This document shows positions 1-13,300 of a DNA stretch of 64,000 nucleotides, piece after piece (position 1 is the first letter of the stretch; the number at the start of each line of letters is the position of its first letter). The stretch comes from Simmondsia chinensis. Its lineage: Eukaryota > Streptophyta > Magnoliopsida > Caryophyllales > Simmondsiaceae. The notes beneath the pieces are model-generated. The model made no database searches and was not told the origin of the DNA. It worked only from the letters and a program-made list of their open reading frames with translations. Both the position numbers and the translations under genes were made by a program. Location: positions 1,245,001-1,309,000 of the forward strand of contig JAGTTD010000026.1 in NCBI GenBank assembly GCA_018398585.1, read 5' to 3'.

Positions 1-212
1 GTGGTTTTTCGCGTGCTGGTGTTTTTGCCCCGTATCTTTTCTAGTCCTATTCTCTTTGTCTGTTTTGTCGGGTCTTGAGATGAGCGGCTTGTTTCTGTTT
101 TCTTGTTTTATGTTGGTTGTTTTGGTTCCCCGTGTTGTTGCGGGCGGTTTCGGGCCTCGTCTAGCGAATGGCCGACTTGTGTAGCGATTTTTTCGCAAAT
201 TATAAAAAAAAA
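1..212 (+). mobile_element. L1-type LINE 3' tail (partial)
   Basis: GT- and pyrimidine-rich non-coding sequence ending in an A-run (about 203-212) after a CGCAAATTAT-like end. The same style of tail, T/G-rich then an ATTAT(C)-A run, closes the L1 fragments near 56000 and 38276. No coding sequence is visible, and the rest of the element lies before the window. No target duplication can be tested because the left end is missing. Confidence 0.45.
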
Positions 213-349
213 AGGGGAATCCCTACCGTCTTCATCTTGTGCTAACAAGCGCCCTAGTTTGTTAGATGATATTAGATCTCTTCCTTATTAGATCCAGATC
301 TATTATCTCATGTGATAAAACTCTCTCTCTCTCACTCTATATATATGTA

Positions 350-627
350 GGGTGGCGTTCTTATGAGATAGTAAGAGCATGAGAGGGGCGAATCCTGACC
401 CTCTATTATAATGAACGGCCAAGATTATTTGGATATTAAAAAACCAATAATTCGAGATTTGTTAAGTATTGAAAAAAAAAAATTTCCTACTTTACCCCTT
501 TTTTCTTTCTGTCCCATGAAGGGGTATGAGCCGTAAATTATTATTTTTCTTTAGTGTTCAACAAATCTTAATGGACAGCCAGGATTCGCCCCTTTTATAC
601 TCTTACCCTCTCATAAGAACGCCATCA
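350..627. mobile_element. Fold-back MITE with about 50 bp terminal inverted repeats
   Basis: The left end (GGTGGCGTTCTTATGAGA...) is the reverse complement of the right end (...TCTCATAAGAACGCCATC), and similarity continues inward for about 50 bp on each side. The AT-rich flanks (TATATGTA / TATATACA) make the target duplication uncertain, so hAT or Mutator origin is open. The 213-349 stretch before it holds nothing recognised apart from a CT run. No coding capacity. Confidence 0.6.
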
Positions 628-950
628 TATATACATATGAAGGCTTCTAACCCTAGTTTACACATTCAATAAGATAGTTTCATAGATTTCTCAGAATACT
701 ATACTAGACTTCTTCTTAGACTCAAATACGGAGTCCTTAACATGCTTTAAAATGGTATTGGAGCTAGTCCCAGTTTCCACCCCCGATATCAATATACATA
801 CACAGTTATTTAACATGGTCTCCGACATAGTTATAGTATATTGGCATGTGTTAGCTTATATAATAAGGGAATTTTTCCCTTAATAAATCAAACTTTTAGG
901 TGAAGTTAGGCCAAATATCCTCATAAAATTTTCAATTATTTGTTATTCTC
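628..950. other. Unannotated AT-rich stretch
   Basis: No coding, RNA or repeat signature recognised. If the phosphoglycerate mutase-like gene starts upstream of the window, this is part of its first intron. Confidence 0.4.
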
Positions 951-1214
951 TGTCAAAAAATCAACTATCCTAAAAGTTTAAGCTGATGGGTGAAAGTATA
1001 AGAATAATTATGTCAATCGAACTTGAATCGTGGATAATGCACAGACCCATCCATACATTATGCTTGATATAGTTAATATTTAGAGTGGGGGGCTGTTGGA
1101 CTTCGAACTTGTGACCTCTCGGTAAAGAAAACTTCGATACCATGTCAAGAAATGAACTGTGTTAAAAGTTTAAGCTGATGCATGAAGGTGCAATAATAGA
1201 TTTATACTCTAACA
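951..1214 (-). mobile_element. TRIM-like mini-LTR element, minus strand
   Basis: Reading the minus strand, a short LTR of about 72 bp (1143-1214) starts TGTTAGAGTATAAA and ends TTGACA. It is followed directly by TGGTATCG, like an initiator-Met tRNA primer-binding site. A second, degraded copy of the LTR lies at 951-1020. The flanks TTCTC (946-950) and TTGTC (1215-1219) agree at 4 of 5 positions. No coding sequence. Relatives lie near 9525-9760, 25797-26010, 26295-26360 and 51626-51715. The right end is only 18 bp from an exon. Confidence 0.6.
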
Positions 1215-1232
1215 TTGTCATTTGATACAAAG

Positions 1233-1334
1233 GTGAGGCATGCACAAGGCATTCACAATGTAGAAGGCTCAGCTTACTCCAAACAATCTCCTGAATTGTT
1301 TGATGCTCAGCTTTCATCTCTTGGATGGGTTCAG
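1233..1334 (+). CDS. PGM-like gene, exon with catalytic RHAQG motif
   Basis: Encodes 34 residues beginning VRHAQGIHN and ending SSLGWVQ, in phase 0. The acceptor AG is at 1231-1232 and the donor GTGATT starts at 1335. The His of RHAQG is the phospho-accepting residue in this superfamily. The loop after NVEG is shorter than in the Arabidopsis proteins I remember. This is the most 5' exon visible. The TRIM at 951-1214 ends 18 bp before it. Confidence 0.85.
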
Positions 1335-4300
1335 GTGATTCCTCGCCCCGCCACCCCCCCCTCCCCGTGCACGCGCGGAATGTCAGATTTTGTATTTCGG
1401 ATTCCTCTATTTTAAAAAAAAAGGTAATCTTGTTTTTTTAAAGCATTCGTTTGTGCCTTATTATTAACAACTATAATAACAACAACAACAGACCCAGTGC
1501 CTCAAAGGCTTCAGTATAAGCGAGGTCTGGGAGGGGTGGATGTACGCAGCCTTACCCCTTCAGGGTGTGACCCTGCTGAGGGACTATTTCCAAGGACCCC
1601 TAATCTTATAGGGTTCACAATACGAGGACTTCCTAGGAGGTCACCCGTACCTTAGTGCCTTATCATTATATTTTGAATTTATGTCTCTATTCAGAAATAT
1701 ACGATGGTAATGAGCGGCATCGGGAAGTAACTTCTCCTTCTAAGTTTAAGACTTGTTTGGCCAAGTTTCTTTTTTAAGAAAAAAGTATTTTTTTTTCCTG
1801 AAAGTAAACATTTTTTAGCTTTTCGGGGTGTTGGGCTTAAGGATTATACAGGTACATACTCTGTTTGGGGCGGGTATGGGTGCAAGTGAGGTAGGTACAA
1901 GTCAAGTACATGTAATAGCAATACCCGCCTCGGGTGTATGAAGTGGGTATGGATACAATGTTGGACCCGTCTGGCCCCGCCTTATACCTATCATACCTGA
2001 CCCATATGCGGTTCAATTAATATCTAATTGATTTTAGAATAAAAAAATATGTGTTCAATTTAACTACTTAATTTTTCTATCAAATATTATGGCAAAATAT
2101 AATTGCATTTTATAAAAAGTAATGTTAAATAATTATGCAAGGGTGGATAATGGATAACTGTTGAGCATCCACGATAGGATGGATATGTGTAGAGAAAGGG
2201 CCGGCATTAGAACCCCTTGGATACTTGTAGATGATGGGGCGGGAACGGTTATACATGGATTTGTACCACCGGGGTGGGTATAAGTGCCAGTACAAGAATT
2301 GCTTCTGGAAAAACACCACTAATAACTTAGGGAGGCGTTAGTTATTAGTACACCAACCTCTTAAACCCGATCTTGGAATGTAAGATTTGTTACTTCACGG
2401 CTCTATTATTCAAAAATGCATCGCGCATTGAACACATATTTGTATTTTGTCCTGTTTAAAATGGCGTTTACATATAATTACCAATAATACGATCGAATGT
2501 GTGTTTTCTTGATATTATCCATATAGTTCATCTTTTATAACATATATCCATATTTTTACTGTTTAAAAAAATGATTAATCAAAAATAACCATACTTAAGC
2601 CTAGCTAAGTATCCAAATTTTGTACTTTACTAAAAATTTTTAGGGTTTTTTATGCCAAAGATCTCTGTAAATTACCCGTTATGTCAGTTTAGTCCTTATA
2701 ATTTTAATTGTGTCAGTTTAGTTTCTATGCAATTCAAAATATGTCAATTTAGTCATTTGGTCAAAATTAAGTTAAGTTAATGACGTAATTTTAAATGGCA
2801 AAATTTTATTAGATGCAAGTAAATTATTATAAATTCATCCTTTTACTCAACTCAACCCGCAGCCGAACCATTAAAAATTTAATATAAAATTTTCTCTAAG
2901 AACTAAATTGATACATTATGAATTGTACAGAGACTAAATTGGCATAATTAAAAATATAAGGATTAAACTGACACAATAGATAAAGTACAAGGATCTTTGG
3001 CATAAATAACCCAATTTTTTCACTTCAACTCCATATGTGTCGTGCTTCCTACTTCCATTATTATGGCCGATATTATCAAATAAAGGTCGAATAAATAGAA
3101 TATGCCTCTGTACTATTTTCATATTTTAAGAAAATTAGTTATTTTATACATTAATATATCCATATATATTTTTCATAACTAAAGAAACTTTCGACCAAAA
3201 CTTTTATGTATGAAGTTCAAAAATACAATACATATTAAATCACGATTAACTCTCATATCGAATTACTAACTATATTTCATGATAACACTTATGGGCATGT
3301 TTGATTTTAGGTTAGAAAAAAAGAGAGAATCTTTAAAGGTGCAACAATTAATGAGAGAACTATTACCTTATGAGAAATTTTTTTTTTTTTTTTGGACCTT
3401 GTTCGGTTGTGCAACTTTTGAAGGATTAATTATTAACCCATAAACCTTTCAATATGTGACTTATATGTGTATTTGCTCCTTGATCTCCGCTTTTATATAG
3501 ATTGACTGTGGCATCATTTTTACGAGTTGCCGTTGTGTGTAGCGTCAGTGTCGCTAATTATCAGAAAGAAATCCTTTCATTATGTTTGGTTTGAATATGA
3601 GATAACTTCTTTTATCATTTATATACGATCTTATTTCAAGTGTTACTTTCATGTTTTTTAATACAATATGACCTTTTATTAAAACATTGGAAAAAAATTA
3701 CCCTTATATAATAAAAATACTTTAAATACCTCTTTCGAATCACCGTAGTCATCATTAATATGTTGTTCTGTACTCCTCTTGCTAATATCTCTTTCGAATC
3801 TTGGCCAACACAGCTTCAATCTATTATTACCCAGCTAGGATCCATTTGCTTCTGTAATAGCTAGTCCGGCTTCAACTTTACTTCTGTACCTTGCAAATCC
3901 GTTCCTTAATTGGTAAGGCACAAAAGAATTCACAACCACCTCATAATTTGAGGATAAGATCTTCAACCATTGATTATTCATTTGAAACGGGAGATTGTCT
4001 ACGAAAATGGAAAAAACACTTTTCTTACCAGATTGTCGGTGATTGCGATCTTTTGATCCAAGCATGATCTCTGAACCCCTGGGGTTAAGGAGATTGACAA
4101 ACTCTCACTGCTAACTGACTCCAGCTGCCGATCGACCTAGACCGCCGCACCAGAGAAATCCGACAACCAACAAAGCCCTACCACGCAGATGAATAGCGAA
4201 TCCCGCTCTTGGGTAGATGAACCTTCACCTCAAATCCGATCTTGAAATTTAGACATAATTGAAGCGGAAACCACCACGCCCCACCAGGATGCATCACTGG

Positions 4301-7300
4301 ACACCACGTACTTGAACCCCGCTCCTACTGGAACAGAGCACTAGCGCCACAAAACACGACGAAACCGAAGCACGGTGGTGGAACCGACCCACGCACCACC
4401 AGTAAGGGGAAAGGAATGAGCGCCACCAAAGCAACCTAGAATCACCGGAGCCATGGCCACTGAACGACCACTGTAGGAACCACCAAGGTAGGGACCTACA
4501 TAATATTTAACATAAATTATTAACTTTAAAATTATTATCACACGGAGGGAGGTACCCAAAAAAAATTTTAATTTTTAAAATTTGCCGACGTGGGAGCTAT
4601 TTGTGTAAATATTTTTTAATGGGCCATTTTGGGTAATAGTTTTCTATTTTGATTCTTTGTGGGCAACGGCTCGTTATAGTGGTAAGTTCCAATTGAGATT
4701 GGAACTTCTACGAGAAAATTAAGACTAAATTTAGCTAAAAAAAGTTAAAACGAGCAATCATTATTTCATGATTTTCTCCCATACATCAACCTACTTAACA
4801 TTCTAAAAATATCTGGAATTCTCTGGACCTTCTTTCATGGCAGCTGGAGTTTGTTACAGTTGTGTTTTTGGTGACGGGGATGGCGCAATAGTTTTAACTA
4901 GAGGTGGCAAATTCAAACCGACCCATAAAACTGATCTGAAAAACTCGTAAACTGACTCGACCCGAATCGACAATATGTGGTAAATAATTGAACATGAAAC
5001 TAAAATGACCCGACCTGCAACTAACCCGACACGTTCTTTGCTTGACCTGAAAATAACCTGATACCAATTTGACCTTACCCGACCCATCATTGACTTGAAC
5101 CAACCCGACTCAAACTGACTTGAATCCGAGCCTAACCCAACTTGAAAACTAGATTTACCCAAGTTCTTTAAATTCAATGAGAACTACTAGTTGTTAGCAA
5201 TACAATTGAACTTAATAACGTATTATTGAGCACCTATATTGATAATGTAATAAATATATTGGTAAAATTATAAATTATTTGGCATAATTTAAACTTTTAT
5301 AACTGATTCATACCACCAAAGCACTAAATAGTAGGATTATGAAGACTCAAAACTTGTACAACCGGACCTGAGATTGACCTGAATCTAAGACTACTCAACA
5401 TTAAAGTGACTTGAGCCCGAAATAATCTGACCCGGACCTAACCCGATCCGAGTATAGGTAAGTGACCTAAACTCGAATGGGTCGACCCAACCCCGACCCC
5501 GATCTGACCCAACCCGAGTTTATTATTAACCCGAAATGATCCAAACCCGAATAGGTTTACCCAAAACCGACCCAAATGACCTGATTGCCATCTCTAGTTT
5601 TACCACCGTTTGGATCTAAGGTGTGGTTTGGTTGCCACATGAATCGAATTCCTGTGTAAAGTTGTATTTCATGGGAATTCAATTCCTTTGACAACTTTCC
5701 GGGAAGTAGGTAAAAAAGCTTTGATTGTCAGGATGGGAAATAGAACTTTCTTAAGAAGGTTAGTTAAAAACAAAAAAATTAGAACTTGCCTGGAGAGGGG
5801 CTAGGTAAGTTACTTCCTGCATTCTATCTACTTCTTGCCAACCAAACAATAGTCCAGATTTGCACTTCCCATTAATCTAAGTTTCCCGCGTTTACTTCTT
5901 GCATATCAAACGAGGCCTAAAATTTTTTATGGGTAAATTTTAATGGTAAATCAAACAGAATTAAAAAGGGTGTGATTGTTACTCATGCAATCATTAATTC
6001 CTCTTAAGCAAGGCTGTCAGAATCGTAATTCTACCTAAGATCATTAGGGGCTTCAAATACTTGGGCTCGATGGTGCAATAGGACGGAGGAATAGATGAGG
6101 ATGTAAACAACCCCATTAAAGTGGGATGATATAAGTGGAAAATGGCCTCAATATTATGCGATAGAAGGTTCCCTCTCAAGCTAAAGGGAAAATATTATAA
6201 GATAGTAGAAAGATCGGCCATGTCTTACAATGCTGAATGTTTGCCACTTAAATGATGCCACACACAAAAGTTGAAGTTGGCAGAGATGAGGATGTTGCAG
6301 TGGATGTGTGGTCATACTATGAAAGATCGGATTGGGAATGATGTTATAAGAGGGAAACTGGGCTTGGCCCCAATTAAGAATAAGCTGAGGGAGCAACACT
6401 TGAGATGGTTTGGGCATGTTAGGAGGAGACCAGCCATTATATCTGTCAGGAGATGCGAACAACTACATATTACACATGGGAGGGGAGAGAGAGTTAGACC
6501 AAAGAAGAGATGGATGGAGACGATTGGACATGGCATCACCCACCTAAACCTAAATGAGAAGATGGCCTTATATAGAGCGATGTGGCGAGCTAGAATAGGG
6601 GTAGCGGACATAGCAATTTAGAATAGGGGAGCACAACGGAGCAAGCCCATAATGCCCCCAATCTTCAGATGGTGGTTGCTTACGGCCTGTTGTCGGCTTC
6701 ATTTTTGTTGCTCTGTTGTTGCTTAGTGCTTGGTGCTTTGTGCTTTGCTTTGCACGTGATTTGATGCTCGATGTTTTATTGTTGATTTATTATTTTGTTT
6801 GCTTCATGCTTTTCAGAGTTGGGGGCACTCGAACACAGCCTCTCTTTAGGGCAATACCCTAAAGGGGTAAGGCTGCTTACATCTCCCCCCCCCCCCCCCC
6901 TGCCCGACCCTACCTCGGCGGCAGCCCTTGTGGCACTGGGAAGGTTGTTGTTGATCGTTAGGGGCTTTCAGAATCAAAATCGTAAGATCAAATCGGGAAT
7001 CGAAAGATTCTACTAAATATGTAATATAATTATTTTTGGTATTAAAATTAATTAAATAGTTCATAAAATTATCAAATAATTAAGATCTAAAATTATACAT
7101 TATCATTTAACATATATTATCATTTTATGCTAAAATGATTGTGAGAACTTTGAAGATGATATGTTGCTAATCAAACTTTACATTAACTTATTTAATGTTA
7201 TAACTTAAATATGTTTATTTTAAGTGTTTTTAAGAGTATATAAATGCTTAATTTAAGTTCTTGTTACTCTACGGTAATATATCTGAATTTTTACTAGTTA

Positions 7301-10300
7301 ACTTTTTCATTTATATGCCTTGGTAGGATCCTAGCAAGATCGTTAGAATTGTAAAATGTATTATGATCCTAAAGCAACATACCGGGTACCTGAAGGGCTC
7401 CCGCCCAAGCCGAGTCTAGGGAGCGGATGTACGCAGCTTTCTCCCTTCACGGTATTACCCCTGAATAGAGGCTGTTTCCGACTGCTCCCTAACCTGAGGG
7501 TGAGGACTTCCCAGGAGGTCACCCATCCTGGTACTGCTTTCGCCCAAGCACGCTTAACTTCGGAATTCTAATGGGATCCGATGACGGCGTGTTGGTATCC
7601 TCTTTGGTTATGTAATATGATCCTATCTCTTAGTTTTATTTGACTCAATAGATTGCAAGATTGTACAAAATCAAAATTCTACTTTAAATCCGGATCGATC
7701 AGTAAATATGAAATTGCACAATTATAAGATTCTAAAATCCGGTTCGGAAGTTTAATAAGTTGAAAGTGGTGATGGTTTTTCAGGTGGAAAATCTAAGAAA
7801 GGATGTGGAAGAAAGTGGACTTATGAAGAGGATTGAGTTGGTCATTGTGTCCCCTCTATTGAGGTCTCACTCTTGCCTTTTGCAACCTCTCTCTCTCTCT
7901 CTTTTTACCACGATTAGCGACAAAGTTGCAATACAAAATAGGTCACTTGTACAAATGAGATCTTAGTAAATCAGTATAAGAGCGGGAGTACGAAACAAAA
8001 ATAAATAGATAACTAATAAAACAATAACATCTTTCTCATGTACATTTGTGCTCCGGAGTTCGATTATTTTGACAGAAAATTTTTTCGTCTCAATTTTATT
8101 ATTAGGAGCTTTTTACTAAAATGAACCTAAATTTTAGGGGCGCTTATAGGAAATCACCCAAATTTTTAAATTTTTTTAATGTCACACCTAAATTTTCTAA
8201 AAATTTTCAAAGTCACATCCTTTTTTTTGATAATGACAAGGAGAAAATTTTTCGAATGTATAATAGAGAAAGTCTCTAAAATTTTCAATATCATACCCTT
8301 TTTTTCAATAATTAGTGAAAAGATCGCGATATAAAAATTATTTTTCTAAATATTTACAAACTTTTTAGGTAGTGAAAATATTCTAACAGTTTTCAAATTA
8401 TTTTAAATGTAAATTTCAAGTTTAAAAAAAATATTTTCCTTTTTTATTCAAAATGATGAAAACTAACGGATGTTAACAGCGTCACATTAAAGTGTGATAA
8501 TGAAAAGTTTTTAAAAATTTAGGTGTTTCATTGAAAAAAATTAAAAAAAAGAGTAAATTATATATTAGTATCTTGAGGTTTAGTGTATTAACTTTTTTAT
8601 CTACAAACTTTGTGAAATAATTTTTTAGTCTAAAAAGTTAGGTGTATTTAATAAAATAGTCCAAACAACAATATGAAAAAATGAAACCTTACACATCGCT
8701 ATTTGGATTATTTCATTTAATATACGTAACTTTTTGGATTAAAAAATTGTTTCACAATTTTTTGAATTAAAAAATTAATACAACAAACCTTGAGGCACTA
8801 ATACGTAATTTACCCTAGAAAATATAGGTCGTTTTTTGAAATTGCACTTAAAATTTAGATAGTTTTCAGTAAAAGTACCTTAATATTGTTTTGTGTAACT
8901 TCATAACAACAATCTAAAATACAAAAAAATGTTTTCATTTATTGAGGGGAGATTGACTTCCTGTTTGATGAGAGGGAAAAAAATATTTTCCATTGTAATC
9001 TCATGTCATATATATGCTTCACTTCAACTACAACAACCTCATATAAATTAATTTATAGATGAAATTATTTTCTTTAGTTAAAAAAATAAAAATTTTTAAG
9101 AAAAAATATTTTTAGTTGAAATATTTCGTAGAAAAGGATTTTCTGTAAGCAAAATATTTTTCGTTAAAACAAACAAGAGCAGTAGTTGCAGGTCTGTGGG
9201 TGTTTCTTGAAGAAATTCGTACAAACGTGGAGTTTAGATATTATCTTGAATTGCAGAATAAGAACTTAAACTTGTATTACAAATTTCAAATGAGCTCATT
9301 GTACAAATCGACCATTGACTTCCTTTCGAATCATGCATGGACATCGGAGAGTTATCAGAATCCTTTTAATTTCATAACTCCAAAAACGAAAGTCGTAGAT
9401 GGTACCCTAATACGAGTGAACATTTAAAGGAGAAAGCTTTCGCTTTATTATTGAGTTTGTATGGGGGAGTTATTTATAGACAAGCTAGCAGCTCTCCGCT
9501 GCCCCTTTGTCATGGAATCATCTGTCCCAAAAGCTTAAGCTGACGGGTAAAGACTTAGGAATAGTTTTATACTCTAACATGCTCTCTCATGCAAATATAT
9601 GTTAGGCTTGAAGCATTGATATTGCATTGGTCCACCTCACATCTTGTCCTTAAATTATGTTCATGTTAAAAGGGGAGGCTTCTTGAGATTTGAACTCGTA
9701 ATCTTTTGGTAAACAAGGTCTAATATCATGTTAAGGAATCGATTTTGATCTTTGTTTCCAATAATGTTCCTCCTCCTCTCTTAACTTATCGAGCTTAAAG
9801 AGGATGCCATCCTCTTTAGCTTTATCATGAGGACATTGGGCACACCTATGTAACTCCGATGTTAGAGTATATAGTTATGTATATTCTTGTATATAGGCCC
9901 AGCGGGCCCAGCCTTGTATTACCCAGTTACTCTTATTTATAAATATACGAGAGGGCACCCTTAGTAGGTAGGTTCCTCATTATTTTACATGGTATCAGAG
10001 CTAAATTAACTTCCTCATATACTATCTCTATTCCAAAGGCAAACCCTAGCCGCCTTAACCCTAACCCTATCCTGTAGCCGCTGCTGCCGCCGCAGTCTCC
10101 CCTACCACGACACCCACAACCCATCTCTGAAATTACCCAAATTCAATTCACACGGTTGAAATTGCCATTCAATTCACATCGCCACCAACACCCCAATTCA
10201 CCGACATTCACTTTTTCACTGTTTCTTGAGGGCTCCCTTTCGCTGTTCATTCACGCCGGCATTCGGTTAGTGGTGGTGTTCGAATACTTTCTCACATTTG

Positions 10301-13300
10301 GTTCTGCTTGTCTTTGTTTGCTGGTCGCTATCAATTATGCTCGCTCCGATGATTGGTTTTCCTTCACAGCCTGAACTACCTTCCTGTGGTGCTCCTGTTT
10401 GTGGTGGGAATATGTTCTCTACTCCACACTTTCATCCTGCAAATAGTATTTGTGCTACTGGTTCTAATTTCTATTCAGGGTTTGCATCTCCTCAACCCAT
10501 TTTTCAATATTTTATTGTTCTTTCTACTCCTATGATCGATTTTCCCTGGATAATAGATAGCAGTGCATCATCTCATATGATTAATGACCCTCGTTTTTTA
10601 ATGTCACTTAGTCCTTATCATGGCTATGATAAAATATTGATTGGTAATGGTGCCTCTTTATCGATTGGGGGGGTTGGATCTGGTTCTCTTATTACACCTG
10701 TTGGTAATTTCAATTTGAAAAATGTCCTTTATGCTCCTGTTCTTTCAACTAATTTAATATCTGTTCGTCAATTCTGTAAAGATAATTGTTGTCTTTTAGA
10801 ATTTGACTCTGGTGGTTTTCCCATTAAAAATGCAAAAACAATGTCCCTCATAATTTGTTGTGCTAGCTCAGGGCCTCTTTTCTCCGTTCCCAAGTCATCC
10901 TCCACACATATGTTTCACTAGTTTCTTCCAAAATTACCCAATCTCTTTGGCATCGTAGACTTGGTCATCCCGGGTAGCCGGTCTTATCCTCGTTAATCAA
11001 ACACAAATTCATTTCCTGTTTAGATTCTACCTCACAGTCCAGTCTTTGTCATGCTTGTCAATTGGGTAAACACAGTAGATTACCCTTTCAGAAATCAGTG
11101 TCCAGTACTTCTCAACCATTTGACATTGTTCATTCAGATATATGGACATCTCCTGTCCTTAGTTTCAGTGGTTATAAATACTATTTGCTTCTCTTGGATG
11201 ATTACTCTCATTATGTGTGGATTTATCCTATGCGTGCCAAATCTGAGGTGTTTGACATCTTTGTTCAATTTCGAAATTTCATTTTTAATCAGTTTGGAAC
11301 TGAAATCAAGCAATTTCAATGTGACAATGGCACTGAGTATATAAATCGTGATTTTAATGCTACATTTGCTGCACGAGGTATTCATAGCCGAGTTTCATGT
11401 CCATATACTTCCCAACAAAATGGGAAAGCTGAACGTATGCATCGTACTGTTGGTAATATGATGCAAACGTTATTATTTCAAGCCTGCATGCCGTTGGAAT
11501 TTTGGGTTGAAGCCGTGACTGTAGCGTCTCACATAATTAATCTTTTACCGTCCACAGCTATCAAGAAAAAAGATCCTTTATCAACGTCTTCATAAAAAGA
11601 AAGTTTGTTTGGATCACTTACGTGTGTTTGGCTGTGCTTGCTATCCCAATTTGAGTGCTACTACCCCACATAAGTTAGCGCCTCGCTCCTCTTTATGTGT
11701 ATTTTTGGGTTATCCATCCAATCACAAGGGGTATAAGTGTCTTGACTTGGCAACTAACAAAGTTATTATCTCTCGACATGTGATCTTTGATGAAACGGAT
11801 TTTCCTTTTGCTCGTCTTGAATTGTTTTCCCAACATACTCTGCATCGCCTTCAAGAGGTATTTCGGAACCCCCTTGATGTTTCGCCATTTGTTGAGCCAG
11901 TTTGTGGTTTGAATGGTGCTTCCCCGATGTATGACCCGATATCTACGCCCGTGTTAGGTAGCAGATCGAGGTCGCAACCTGTTGAACAGACTACGGCTGC
12001 TGACTAGCAGCAGCAACATCTGCCTGCTGCTGGTCCACTACAGCAGGTCGTTGCAGTGGACCCCAATACCGAGTTCTCTTCGGTTCCGGTTTCTGCCTCG
12101 TTGCATCCTATGGTGACTCTTCTAAAGGCTGGAATTGTCATGACTCTTGTTAAGCCTTCGTTGCTTGCTCACACTACTTTGCCCGACACTCCATATACTT
12201 ATAAGCAAGCTCTTGGTGATGATAAGTGGCGTGACGCTATGGTAGATGAATATAATGCTCTCATTCGAAATAAGACCTCGACTTTAGTCCCGTGCCCTAG
12301 CCATGCCAATATTATTGGATCAAAGTGGGTTTTTCATGTGAAACAAACTTCAACAGGGGAAATAGAAAGGTATAAAGCTCGCTTAGTGGCCCAGGGATAT
12401 GCACAAAGATATGGAATTGATTATAGTGAAACATTCAGTCCTGTTGTCAAGCCTGCTACTGTTCGCACTATTCTATCGATTGCTACATCTCGAAGATGGC
12501 CTATTCACCAATTGGATGTGAAGAATGCTTTTCTTAATGGTACATTAAATGTTGATGTATATATGAATCAGCCACCTGGATTTGTTAACCTTAATTTTCC
12601 TGATTTTGTGTGTAAGCTTAACAAATCACTATATGGTCTTAAGTAGGCACCTCAGGCATGGTATAATCGCTTTGCCACATTCCTTCATCAACTCGGTTTT
12701 CAGAGTTGCAAATCAGATTCATCTCTATTTGTTTTACGCCGTGGGGCAGATATGGCTATTTTATTGTTATATGTGGATGACATTGTGTTGACTGCATCGT
12801 CTTCGAGCCTTCTTCATACGCTTTTGCTTGATCTTCGTCGTGAGTTTGACATGACAAATTTGGGCTGTCTTAATTATTTTCTTGGGATATCCGTTACTCA
12901 CACATCTAATGGTCACATCTAATGGTTTATTCTTATCTCAGGCTAAGTACGCTCATGATTTACTTGACAAAAATAATATGCTCTCTTGTAAACCTATGGC
13001 CACACCTACAGATTCTAAGTCAAAACTATCTATAATGACGGAGAACCCATGGCCGATCCCTCCCTATACCAGAGTGCTGTTGGTGCCTTGCAGTATCTTA
13101 CTTTTACACGTCCTGACATCTCATATGCAGTTCAACAGGTGTGCCTCTTTATGCATGCTCCGCGAAGTTCACATTGGATTGCAGTAAAACAAATTCTACG
13201 ATACATTAAAGGGACTCTTGATCATGGACTGATTATCTCTCCCTCAGCCACGGATCAGCTTGTGGCTTACTTTGATGCTGACTAGGCAGGTTGTCCAGAC

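Noticed and set aside
103..291. First exon of the phosphoglycerate mutase-like gene
   Set aside because: The frame lacks the family N-terminus (a short stretch ending in an H-L pair before VRHAQG) and crosses a LINE A-tail.
4854..5177. Antisense open frame of 107 codons
   Set aside because: Lies over the CCCGACC-rich hAT-like interior; low-complexity composition keeps it open.
9200..9427. 75-codon open frame
   Set aside because: AT-rich intron sequence with no recognisable domain, no splice context and no repeat relation.
10055..10075. Telomere-like CCCTAACCCTA
   Set aside because: Only two units inside the Copia 5' leader; not a telomere tract.
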